The notes below the pieces were generated by a model. The model was not told the origin of the DNA and ran no database searches. It worked only from the letters and a program-made list of their open reading frames with translations. A stretch of DNA of 9,268 nucleotides from Clostridiales bacterium. GTDB lineage: Bacteria; Bacillota; Clostridia; TANB77; CAG-508. Below, piece after piece: positions 1-4,997 of the stretch. The DNA is taken from assembly GCA_004553715.1 (NCBI GenBank), contig SFKP01000035.1:1-9268 (forward strand). The letters are read 5' to 3'. Each line of letters opens with the position of its first letter. Position 1 is the stretch's first letter. A program made the position numbers and the translations under genes.

Positions 1-17
1 AAAGACAGTAGGTAATA

Positions 18-23
18 TGTCAA
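18..23 (-). promoter_or_regulatory. Outward -35 box at the IS110 right end
   Basis: The minus strand reads a perfect TTGACA here, pointing out of the element. No good -10 box follows within the nine flanking bases that are visible. IS110 circles are known to assemble a promoter across the joined ends, so this is probably the -35 half; the -10 half would be at 1661-1656. Confidence 0.5.
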
Positions 24-25
24 TA

Positions 26-73
26 GAAAAATAAAAAGTTTTTCAAATATTTTTTAAACAAATATTGAAAAAC
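26..73 (-). terminator. Terminator after the IS110 transposase
   Basis: On the minus strand GTTTTTCAATATT (73-61) pairs with AATATTTGAAAAAC (51-38), with one bulged A and a 9-nt loop. The stem is followed directly by a T-rich tract (37-26). The stem is AT-rich and therefore weak, but the hairpin plus T-tract form and its position after the transposase stop fit a Rho-independent terminator. A second small hairpin (TGCTA/TAGCA, 93-105) lies between it and the gene. Confidence 0.55.
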
Positions 74-128
74 AGGTACACTTAATAAAACATGCTAAAA
101 TAGCACATTTAAATGATAAAATATGTAA

Positions 129-1406
129 TTAATTTGAGCGATTATCTAATTTGGTTGCAGAGTAAAGTTGATTATGGTGTAGCAAACCAAAAATTAACCT
201 TACTAGTTTTCGAGCAGAAAGTGCCAAAGCACGCTTATGAGCACCACGACTCACTTCATTGTATTTGCGAGTATAAAATTCTTTAAATTCACTCGAATAA
301 TTTTTAACAGAAGAAACAGCCTCAATTAAGTAGTAACGCAAGTATTTGTTTCCAGTTTTAGTCATTCTAGTAGTTTCAGCCTCAAAGTAGCCAGATTGTG
401 TTTTACGCCAAGTTAAGCCAGCATATTTAGCAAGAGCATTGTTATCCTTAAAAAACTCAATAGAGCCAATTTCGGAGATAATGCCAGCAGCATATACATC
501 ACCAATTCCAGGTATTGACTTTAAAATGGTAAATTCGTTGTCACATAGACCTTTAACATTCTTCTCAATAGCTTTATCGATAACTTTAAGGTTATCTTCT
601 AAAGCATTAATAGTATTAAAAGATGAAGAGATAGCAACATTAATAGGGTCATAAGCTAGCTTATCTAATCTGTAAGAATCACGAGCAATTTTCTTAAGTA
701 ATTTAACATTTTCAGCAGGATTAGAGAAACGAGATTTGCCTTTATCCATAATGAAATTAATCATGTCTTCATCAGACATATTAACAATATCATCTGGAGT
801 AAAGTCAGCAATAACGGATTTTGATGTATTGCCGAACATATTGCTAAAAGGTTCATCCTCTTTTTTAGAAATATAAAGAGAACTGAACTTTAAATATATA
901 TTGCTCATCATATAAGCTTTTTCTCTCATAATAGTTTTTACTAAATGAAAACGTTGACGAGTTAAGCGTTGAAGAGCAAAAAGTTGAGATGCCTTGTATG
1001 GTTGTTGGTTTATTCGACCACAACGAGCCATATCAGCTAAAACAAAAGCGTCTTGTGGATCAGTTTTATCCATATCAGAATAAGTTTTTCTAAAATTGCT
1101 AGATTCTTTAGGATTAATAACAAATACTTTAGAATTAAAATTAAAAAGTGAATTGTTAGAAGCTAAAAAGTTAGCAATGTGAAAACTGAAAACATTAGTA
1201 GATTCCAAGACAAGAGTAACAAATTTTAAGTCATTTTCTTGAAGGGCATTAAAGATTCTTTCAACAGCAATTTCGCTACTCGGCAAATCATTAGTTATAG
1301 AAAAATCTAAAATATGTTTACCTTCAAAATTAATGGCACAAAAATAGTTACTAGCAGAACTAACATCAATGCCTACAAACAAAGTAGATAAAACATCTTT
1401 ATTCAT
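129..1406 (-). CDS. IS110-family DEDD transposase (bridge-RNA-type recombinase)
   Basis: This 425-aa protein catalyses recombination of IS110-family elements. The N-terminal RuvC-like DEDD domain (PF01548 type) shows the acidic set in order: D14 in FVGIDVS, E68 in LVLEST, and D116 and D119 in KTDPQDA. A helical, more divergent middle follows (about 145-290). The C-terminal Transposase_20 domain (PF02371 type) has the helix-hairpin-helix-like SIPGIGDVYAAGI (297-309), then AGLTWRKTQSG and TKTGNKYLR; S338 in QSG is the likely catalytic serine of this family. The start is the ATG at 1406, preceded by AAGGTGGTGA (1420-1411); an upstream in-frame ATG at 1442 lacks such a site. The length is normal and no stop or frameshift interrupts it, so it may be active. 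It sits alone between a structured upstream RNA region and a terminator. Base composition is less AT-rich than the neighbours. Family confidence is high; target specificity cannot be read from the protein. Confidence 0.95.
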   Translation of the reverse strand: MNKDVLSTLFVGIDVSSASNYFCAINFEGKHILDFSITNDLPSSEIAVERIFNALQENDLKFVTLVLESTNVFSFHIANFLASNNSLFNFNSKVFVINPKESSNFRKTYSDMDKTDPQDAFVLADMARCGRINQQPYKASQLFALQRLTRQRFHLVKTIMREKAYMMSNIYLKFSSLYISKKEDEPFSNMFGNTSKSVIADFTPDDIVNMSDEDMINFIMDKGKSRFSNPAENVKLLKKIARDSYRLDKLAYDPINVAISSSFNTINALEDNLKVIDKAIEKNVKGLCDNEFTILKSIPGIGDVYAAGIISEIGSIEFFKDNNALAKYAGLTWRKTQSGYFEAETTRMTKTGNKYLRYYLIEAVSSVKNYSSEFKEFYTRKYNEVSRGAHKRALALSARKLVRLIFGLLHHNQLYSATKLDNRSN

Positions 1407-1499
1407 AAAATCACCACCTTTCTTGGTAGAATAAAGATACAATAAGGACTATTCCTTAGCAATTAAAAATAAAATCAACCTCGCATATAAGCATTCATT

Positions 1500-1650
1500 C
1501 AAATATTGTTGACGTCATTGCTACCTTGACCAATATATGAAGATGCAGCAGTTGGTAAGAAAATAATTTTTAATGTAAGGCTTCACTCTTTATGAGCAAT
1601 ACCAATAAAGGTTTGCAGGAAGTGAAAAAGTTTGCCTTATGCAATACCTA
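1500..1650 (-). ncRNA. Candidate IS110 bridge RNA
   Basis: IS110-group elements encode a guide (bridge) RNA between the left end and the transposase. This segment occupies that place, begins about 6 bases after a TATAAT, and folds well. A long compound hairpin is formed by plus-strand TAAGGC-TTCACT-CTTTAT (1576-1593) pairing with ATAAAG (1605-1610), AGTGAA (1621-1626) and GCCTTA (1634-1639); the three stem blocks are contiguous on one side and split by 10-nt and 7-nt bulges on the other. A second hairpin pairs CTTGACCAA (1525-1533) with TTGGTAAG (1552-1559) around an 18-nt loop. Two loops are what a target-binding and a donor-binding loop would require. GCAATACC occurs twice (1596-1603 and 1641-1648). 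I could not assign the guide segments, and both RNA ends are estimates. Confidence 0.5.
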
Positions 1651-1655
1651 CAATG

Positions 1656-1661
1656 ATTATA
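1656..1661 (-). promoter_or_regulatory. TATAAT -10 box at the IS110 left end
   Basis: The minus strand reads TATAAT, preceded by TAG, pointing into the candidate bridge RNA and the transposase. No convincing -35 lies 16-18 bases upstream in the present arrangement (the hexamer at a 17-bp spacing is TTTCTA). This suggests the promoter is weak in the integrated form and becomes strong only when the right-end TTGACA is joined to it in the circle. Confidence 0.5.
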
Positions 1662-1682
1662 CTAAAAAATAGTCCAATTAGA

Positions 1683-1766
1683 AAGGTTATTTAAAAGATA
1701 TAAAGAAAGAATATGTTTATAAAATTCATATTAAATAAACCTTATAAACATATTATACGAGGAAAG
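1683..1766 (+). promoter_or_regulatory. Leader with two competing hairpins before the acetyltransferase
   Basis: A perfect 13-bp inverted repeat, AATATGTTTATAA (1710-1722) and TTATAAACATATT (1742-1754), can form one hairpin. AAGGTTATTTAA (1683-1694) is nearly complementary to TTAAATAAACCTT (1731-1743), differing by one base, and can form another. The two pairings share bases 1742-1743 and enclose one another's arms, so they may compete. The acetyltransferase ribosome binding site GAGGAAAG (1759-1766) lies five bases after the second arm. No T-tract follows, so this is more like translational control than a terminator. The regulatory role is inferred. Confidence 0.4.
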
Positions 1767-1778
1767 TATAAAATATGA
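1713..1778 (+). CDS. Possible leader peptide upstream of the acetyltransferase
   Basis: A 21-codon open frame begins ATG TTT ATA AAA (MFIKFIL...) and ends RGKYKI with TGA at 1776-1778. Its stop overlaps the acetyltransferase start (ATATGA), a classic coupling arrangement. It is basic and hydrophobic, and its codons run through both arms of the perfect hairpin at 1710-1754, so ribosome position on it would decide the fold. The ribosome binding site is weak (AAAGAAAG, 1703-1710), which is the main reason for doubt. Leader peptides of this kind precede several inducible antibiotic-resistance genes in Firmicutes. I do not recognise this particular peptide. Confidence 0.35.
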   Translation: MFIKFILNKPYKHIIRGKYKI

Positions 1779-2185
1779 TTAGATACATAGAACATGTTCC
1801 TTCTGCAAAAGAATTTAATTATTTAACAGACTCTGTAGGTTGGGGAACTAGAAAAAATAATATAATTGATGAGGCATTAAGAAATACTTTATATTCACTA
1901 TGTGTATATGATGATGATAAATTAATTGGCTATGGAAGAATTATAGGAGATAAAACTATATTCTTATATATTCAAGATATAATGGTAATTCCTAAATATC
2001 AAAATAAACATATAGGTACTGGCATAGTGGAAAATTTATTAGAACAAATAAATGCGTATAAAAAGATTAATCCTGATATAAGAACTTACTTAGGAGCATC
2101 AAAAGGAAAAGAATCTTTTTATGAAAAATTTGGATTTATTTCAAGACCTAATGAAGATTTAGGTGCTGGAATGATTTTATATTAA
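1775..2185 (+). CDS. GNAT-family N-acetyltransferase
   Basis: This 136-aa protein is a small cytoplasmic acetyl-CoA-dependent acetyltransferase; the substrate is unknown. The GNAT fold is visible in order: VYDDDKLIGYGRIIGDK (45-60, strands 2-3), the core strand LYIQDIMVIPKYQ (64-76), the acetyl-CoA pyrophosphate loop QNKHIGTGI (76-84) and the C-terminal SFYEKFGFISRP (114-125). The usual glycine at residue 79 of the loop (QxKGIG) is a histidine here, a mild deviation. The length is normal for a single-domain GNAT. The start at ATG 1775 is supported by GAGGAAAG eight bases upstream. It is followed after 15 bases by a methyltransferase gene with its own site, so the two form a likely operon. Such pairs on mobile DNA often modify small molecules, possibly antibiotics, but nothing in the sequence fixes the substrate. 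The IS110 insertion ends about 100 bases upstream and may have displaced its promoter. Confidence 0.88.
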   Translation: MIRYIEHVPSAKEFNYLTDSVGWGTRKNNIIDEALRNTLYSLCVYDDDKLIGYGRIIGDKTIFLYIQDIMVIPKYQNKHIGTGIVENLLEQINAYKKINPDIRTYLGASKGKESFYEKFGFISRPNEDLGAGMILY

Positions 2186-2200
2186 AGGGAGGAACTTTTT

Positions 2201-2942
2201 ATGCAAGAACAAGAGTTTAAAAATTATAATGAAATAGGAAATTGGGATTTTTCAAATATAAAATGCCACACTGAACAAGAAAGTTCATGGGACTTTTACA
2301 ACGAAATATCTAAACACTCTAATAAAAATTCTTTAATATTAGATTTAGGAACTGGCGGTGGCGAAGAAAGTTTATCTAATATGCCTGATGTTCGGAATGG
2401 TAATTGCAACAGATTTTTCTCCAGAAATGATAAAAACAGCTAAAAACAATCAACTTAATTATCCAAATAAAAAATTTAAATTCGCAGTGATGGATAACTT
2501 AAAGATGGCTTTCCCAAATAATATATTTGATATCGTATCAGCTAGACATACTCCAATTAATGCTAATCAAATATATGATTGCTTAAATGATAGTGGAGTT
2601 TTAATAATTGAAGGTATAGATAAATACGATTGCTGGGATTTAAAAGAATTGTTTGGTAGAGGTCAAGCTTTTAATGATGTTGTTGCAATTAGTAAAAAAG
2701 ATTATGAAGATATTAAAAAGGCGGGATTTTCTGAAATTAATTTACAAGAAATTATTCAATATGAATATTACGAGACGCCAGATGATTTATTAGCACTACT
2801 TTTAAAAACACCTATATTAAATGATTTTTCTGATGAAAAAAATATAGAAAAAGATTTATTTGACAAATACGTTTCAAGCAATGCAACACCAAAAGGTATT
2901 AAATTAAAAAGAGTATTATACGGAATAGTTGCAAAAAAATAA
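2201..2942 (+). pseudogene. Class I SAM-dependent methyltransferase, frameshifted
   Basis: Two overlapping frames together encode one methyltransferase of about 246 aa. The first frame (2201-2443) carries MQEQEFKNYNEIGNWDF and the SAM-binding motif I, LILDLGTGGGE (residues 45-55), then goes out of frame. The second frame, ending at 2942, resumes with GMVIATDFSPEMIKTA, which contains the motif II acidic residue, and continues through the post-motif region FDIVSARHTPINANQIYDCL to KRVLYGIVAKK. Dropping one base, for example C2393 in GTTCGG, joins the frames as PDV-GMVIATDF with exactly the spacing the fold needs. The ribosome binding site GGGAGG (2187-2192) is intact. No slippery heptamer is obvious at the junction, so a mutation or sequencing error is likelier than programmed frameshifting. 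The domain is of the Methyltransf_11 type; the substrate is unknown. Confidence 0.85.
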
Positions 2943-2996
2943 TTATATAGATATCCTCTCCTGTCATAGGCATACTGAAAGGAGGTGAAAAAAGTA

Positions 2997-4175
2997 ATGG
3001 CAGGACATCTTGAAAAGAGAGGAAAAAATAGTTGGAGACTAATTGTATCACATGGATATGACAATTATGGAAATAGGATTAAATATACAAAATCCATTCA
3101 TGCCAATAGTAGAAGAGAAGCTGACAAAGAACTTGTAAAATTTGTATACGAAATTGAAAATGGCGTTATATTACAATCTTCTGGTATGACTTTTGCACAA
3201 TTTAGTGAAATGTGGGCTAAAAATTATGGTTTAAAAGAACTTGCACCTAAAACATATGAAAGATATAAAGGAATGTTAGATTCTAGAATTCTTCCATATT
3301 TCGGACATTTTAAATTAGACCTAATAAAACCTGCACATATAATGGGTTTTTATGATTATTTATCTAAAGATCATCAAATTAAGAGATGCAAAAATAATAA
3401 TGGACAAACTACTTTAAAAGCTCTATCTTCTAAAACAATTTTAGAACACCATAGATTACTTAGAGCAATGTTACAAAATGCTGTATATTGGCAAATACTA
3501 CCTTACAACCCAGTTGCTAGAGTAAAACCACCGAAACATACTAGACCTAAAATTCATTATTATGATGATAAGGATTGTAAAAGACTTTTAGAAGCTTTAG
3601 AAGGCGAAGATTTAAAATTTCAAACCATTATAATATTAACTCTATTTACTGGCATGCGTAGAGGCGAAGTATTGGCGTTAGAATGGTCTGACATCGATTT
3701 GAAAGAAGGATTCGTAAATATAGACAAGTCTAGTCAATATCTCCCCGACAAAGGCATTTTCATAAAAAGTCCAAAAACTGAAAGTTCTGTTAGAAGTGTT
3801 GGAATACCTCAAGTAGTTATAGACATTTTAAAGAAATATAAAACATGGTATAATGCTCAAAAGAAAAAATGCGGTGATTTATGGATAGAATCCAATAGAC
3901 TTTTTGTTCAATGGAACGGAAAACCTATGCATCCTGATACAATAACAGATTGGTTTCGTAGATTTATTAAAAGAAAAAATTTACCACCAATTACATTTCA
4001 TGGTCTCAGACACACAAATGCTACATTGATGATATCACAAAATGTTGATGTTGCAGTCGTAGCTTCAAGACTAGGACATGCACAAATTACTACTACTTTA
4101 AACTTTTATGTTCATCCTGTACAATCACATAATAAAGATGCAGGAAACATATTAGAAGAAATCCTAGTACACTAA
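2997..4175 (+). CDS. int: Tyrosine recombinase (integrase)
   Basis: This 392-aa protein catalyses site-specific integration and excision of the mobile element. It has an N-terminal arm-DNA-binding domain (about 1-60, with GHLEKRGKNSWRLIVSHG), a SAM-like core-binding domain (about 65-175, TFAQFSEMWAKNY to NPVARVKPP) and a C-terminal catalytic domain (about 185-392). The catalytic set is complete: R221 in TGMRRGE, K260 in SPKTESSVR, H335 and R338 in HGLRHT, H361 in LGHAQITTT, and nucleophile Y371 in NFYVHP. The length matches Firmicute ICE and phage integrases. The start is the ATG at 2997, because AAAGGAGGTGA (2978-2988) lies just upstream; a GTG at 2985 is part of that site. It lies next to its probable arm sites (4278-4325) and a tRNA-fMet attachment core (4368-4412). 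The two genes upstream are cargo, not an excisionase. The protein looks intact and probably functional. Confidence 0.95.
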   Translation: MAGHLEKRGKNSWRLIVSHGYDNYGNRIKYTKSIHANSRREADKELVKFVYEIENGVILQSSGMTFAQFSEMWAKNYGLKELAPKTYERYKGMLDSRILPYFGHFKLDLIKPAHIMGFYDYLSKDHQIKRCKNNNGQTTLKALSSKTILEHHRLLRAMLQNAVYWQILPYNPVARVKPPKHTRPKIHYYDDKDCKRLLEALEGEDLKFQTIIILTLFTGMRRGEVLALEWSDIDLKEGFVNIDKSSQYLPDKGIFIKSPKTESSVRSVGIPQVVIDILKKYKTWYNAQKKKCGDLWIESNRLFVQWNGKPMHPDTITDWFRRFIKRKNLPPITFHGLRHTNATLMISQNVDVAVVASRLGHAQITTTLNFYVHPVQSHNKDAGNILEEILVH

Positions 4176-4277
4176 AAACTCTTTTCAAAATTTCTCAAAA
4201 TTGCTTTTTGTTACCCAAAGTAGTTTTCGGTTTATCATTGATATTTTAAGTGTTTATAAGTATTGTAAAAGTGGGAC

Positions 4278-4325
4278 TGTCCCCAAATTGTCCCCAATTA
4301 CGTCAAATTCACGTCAAATGTCAAA
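4278..4325 (+). repeat. Four arm-type integrase-binding repeats phased at 11 bp
   Basis: TGTCCCCAA at 4278 and 4289, and ACGTCAAAT at 4300 and 4311, are four similar units (shared core GTC, then C/A-rich bases, then AAT-like) spaced exactly 11 bp, about one helical turn. A further GTCAAA follows at 4320. They lie between the integrase gene and the tRNA attachment core. Repeated sites on one DNA face near an att core are typical binding sites for the integrase N-terminal domain. The function is inferred from position and pattern. Confidence 0.6.
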
Positions 4326-4356
4326 AAAATAAGAGTCCACAATCTCTTGCGACTCT
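4323..4356 (-). terminator. Terminator behind the tRNA-fMet fragment
   Basis: On the minus strand AGAGTC (4356-4351) pairs with GACTCT (4337-4332), with an inner CAA/TTG pairing, followed by TTATTTTTTT (4331-4322). It lies 12 bases beyond the CCA end of the tRNA fragment and would terminate that tRNA's transcript if the gene were whole. It could also weakly stop integrase transcription in the other direction, where a short T run follows. Confidence 0.65.
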
Positions 4357-4367
4357 AATAAAAATTT

Positions 4368-4412
4368 TGGTTGCGGGGGTAAGACTCGAACTTACGACCT
4401 TCGGGTTATGAG
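4368..4412 (-). other. Attachment core: 3' part of an initiator tRNA-fMet gene
   Basis: The minus strand reads from the anticodon loop CTCATAA (CAT anticodon at 4410-4408) through CCCGA, a variable loop, a perfect T arm (GTAAG, TTCGAGT, CTTAC) and the acceptor 3' strand CCCCGCA plus ACCA. The CCC at the top of the anticodon stem and the A before ACCA (position 72) are hallmarks of initiator tRNA. Nothing beyond 4412 resembles the D arm or the 5' acceptor strand, so the gene is not whole. A tRNA 3' end beside an integrase is the standard signature of an att core, here with the breakpoint at the anticodon loop. It is not a functional tRNA gene in this window. Confidence 0.8.
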
Positions 4413-4417
4413 AACCA

Positions 4418-4550
4418 GCGGTCAAATCTCGTTATTTCCATAGAATAATAAAAAGTGCTATTCTGTAAGGTTTCAGAACAACACTTATTTTTTTATTTCT
4501 CTTTATTTCCATTGTTTTTCGTTTTGGTTGTGGTCAAAAAAGTGGTCAAA
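4418..4550 (+). repeat. GGTCAAA repeats on the far side of the att core
   Basis: GCGGTCAAATC (4418), GTGGTCAAAAA (4530) and GTGGTCAAATT (4542) share G-Y-GGTCAAA; the last two are 12 bp apart. TTATTTCCAT also occurs twice (4432-4441 and 4503-4512), bracketing a terminator. With the phased repeats at 4278-4325 they put repeat arms on both sides of the core, as in an attP. They differ in sequence from the left-hand arm, so they may belong to a second element's integrase. The role is inferred. Confidence 0.4.
4443..4486 (-). terminator. Terminator of the amidoligase gene block
   Basis: On the minus strand AAGTGTTGTTCTG (4486-4474) pairs with CAGAATAGCACTT (4465-4453) around an 8-nt loop. Two of the pairs are G-U wobbles in this orientation but would be A-C mismatches in the other, so it is built for minus-strand transcripts. 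TTTTATTATT follows (4452-4443). A T run also lies on the plus side (4488-4494), so some bidirectional action is possible. It lies about 65 bases after the last stop of the block. Confidence 0.75.
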
Positions 4551-4997
4551 TTATTTTCTCTTAAATAAGCTTTTTATCTTATCAAAAAACTTTTGTATAA
4601 AAGTTCTTTCTTTATATTCTACTAGTGCTTGCGTTTCTTCTTTAACAACAATATCTTCTTTTTTGTTTTTAAATATATTATCTGGATTATATTTTTCCCT
4701 TAATTCCTGTTGGTACTTTTCTTCATTATCTTTTAATATTAACTTTATATTGTTTTTTTCAGCATCATTACATAAATAATTTAAATATATCATAGTTATT
4801 ATTGATTTTGTTTTATTTTTCAATTCCATCTCACTTATCGATTTACTATGATCTAAATTAGGTTTATATGTAGTAGATTTATTTCTTTTCCAAAATTCTA
4901 TTAATTTTTTGGGTATTTTTTCTATTATATTATCATCTGAATGATTCAGTATATCTAATACTTCTACTATTGCTTCGCTATATTCAACACTGATCAT
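4551..4997 (-). CDS. Unrecognised small protein coupled to the amidoligase gene
   Basis: I do not recognise this protein of about 148 aa. It starts with an acidic, helical segment (MISVEYSEAIVEVLDILNHS), continues with KIPKKLIEFWKRNKS and an MELKNKTKSIITMIYLNYLC helix, has a charged stretch ending KYNPDNIFKNKKED, and finishes with a strongly basic amphipathic helix (FIQKFFDKIKSLFKRK) that could bind membrane, nucleic acid or an acidic partner. There is no signal peptide. Two tandem ATGs exist (5000 and 4997). GGAGG (5009-5005) is 7 bases from the second, so I prefer 4997, whose A is shared with the upstream stop (TGATG). Either way the gene is translationally coupled to the amidoligase, which argues for joint function, for example as adaptor, regulator or substrate; none of these is shown. 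A terminator follows it. Confidence 0.8.
   Translation of the reverse strand: MISVEYSEAIVEVLDILNHSDDNIIEKIPKKLIEFWKRNKSTTYKPNLDHSKSISEMELKNKTKSIITMIYLNYLCNDAEKNNIKLILKDNEEKYQQELREKYNPDNIFKNKKEDIVVKEETQALVEYKERTFIQKFFDKIKSLFKRK

Larger units (their letters stand above)
10..1672 (-). mobile_element. IS110-family insertion sequence, probably complete
   Basis: The element consists of an intact DEDD transposase gene, a terminator downstream of it and a structured non-coding segment upstream of it, which is the architecture of the IS110 group. The ends are inferred, because IS110 elements lack clear terminal inverted repeats. Reading the minus strand, the right end holds a perfect TTGACA (23-18) followed by TATTAC and then CT (11-10). 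The left end holds CT (1672-1671) followed by ATTTTTTAG and a perfect TATAAT (1661-1656). Joining the ends at the shared CT gives consensus boxes with a 17-bp spacer, matching the junction promoter known for circular IS110-type intermediates such as IS621. Each end could be off by several bases. The empty target would join plus-strand bases 1-9 to 1673 onward, placing the insertion just upstream of the acetyltransferase leader. Confidence 0.7.
1446..1675. repeat. Imperfect inverted repeat around the IS110 upstream region
   Basis: GGACTATTCCTTAG (1446-1459) and CTAAAAAATAGTCC (1662-1675) are inverted copies matching at 12 of 14 positions, about 200 bases apart, bracketing the candidate bridge RNA. 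The outer copy overlaps the proposed left end and its CT core; the inner copy is close to the transposase start. The role is unknown; the pair may be a transposase or RNA recognition feature. Confidence 0.45.

Noticed and set aside
34..338. Reading the repeat array as known HEAT, TPR or ankyrin repeats (numbers are residues of the 699-aa protein)
   Set aside because: The 25-28-residue period and the SLxSDxLKL pattern do not match the consensus of those families, so I left the repeats unnamed.
439..654. Plus-strand open frame of 71 codons
   Set aside because: It is antisense to the well-supported IS110 transposase, has no ribosome binding site and no recognisable domain.
1632..1663. Plus-strand promoter from the IS110 left end towards the acetyltransferase (TTGCCT and TATACT)
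   Set aside because: The spacing is 20 bp, and the -10 is mostly the palindromic reverse of the minus-strand TATAAT. It is too weak to list.
2380..2400. Programmed frameshifting in the methyltransferase
   Set aside because: There is no slippery heptamer at the junction and no clear stimulatory hairpin or internal ribosome binding site; a simple indel explains it.
2768..3064. Minus-strand open frame of 98 codons with hydrophobic stretches
   Set aside because: It is antisense to the methyltransferase end and integrase start; the hydrophobic look comes from AT-rich reverse codons.
4368..4445. A complete tRNA-fMet gene
   Set aside because: Beyond 4412 the sequence cannot form the 5' acceptor strand, the D arm or the 5' anticodon stem, so only the 3' part is present.
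4528..4779. Plus-strand open frame of 83 codons
   Set aside because: It is antisense to the 148-aa gene, and its low-complexity L/F/S content is typical of a shadow frame.
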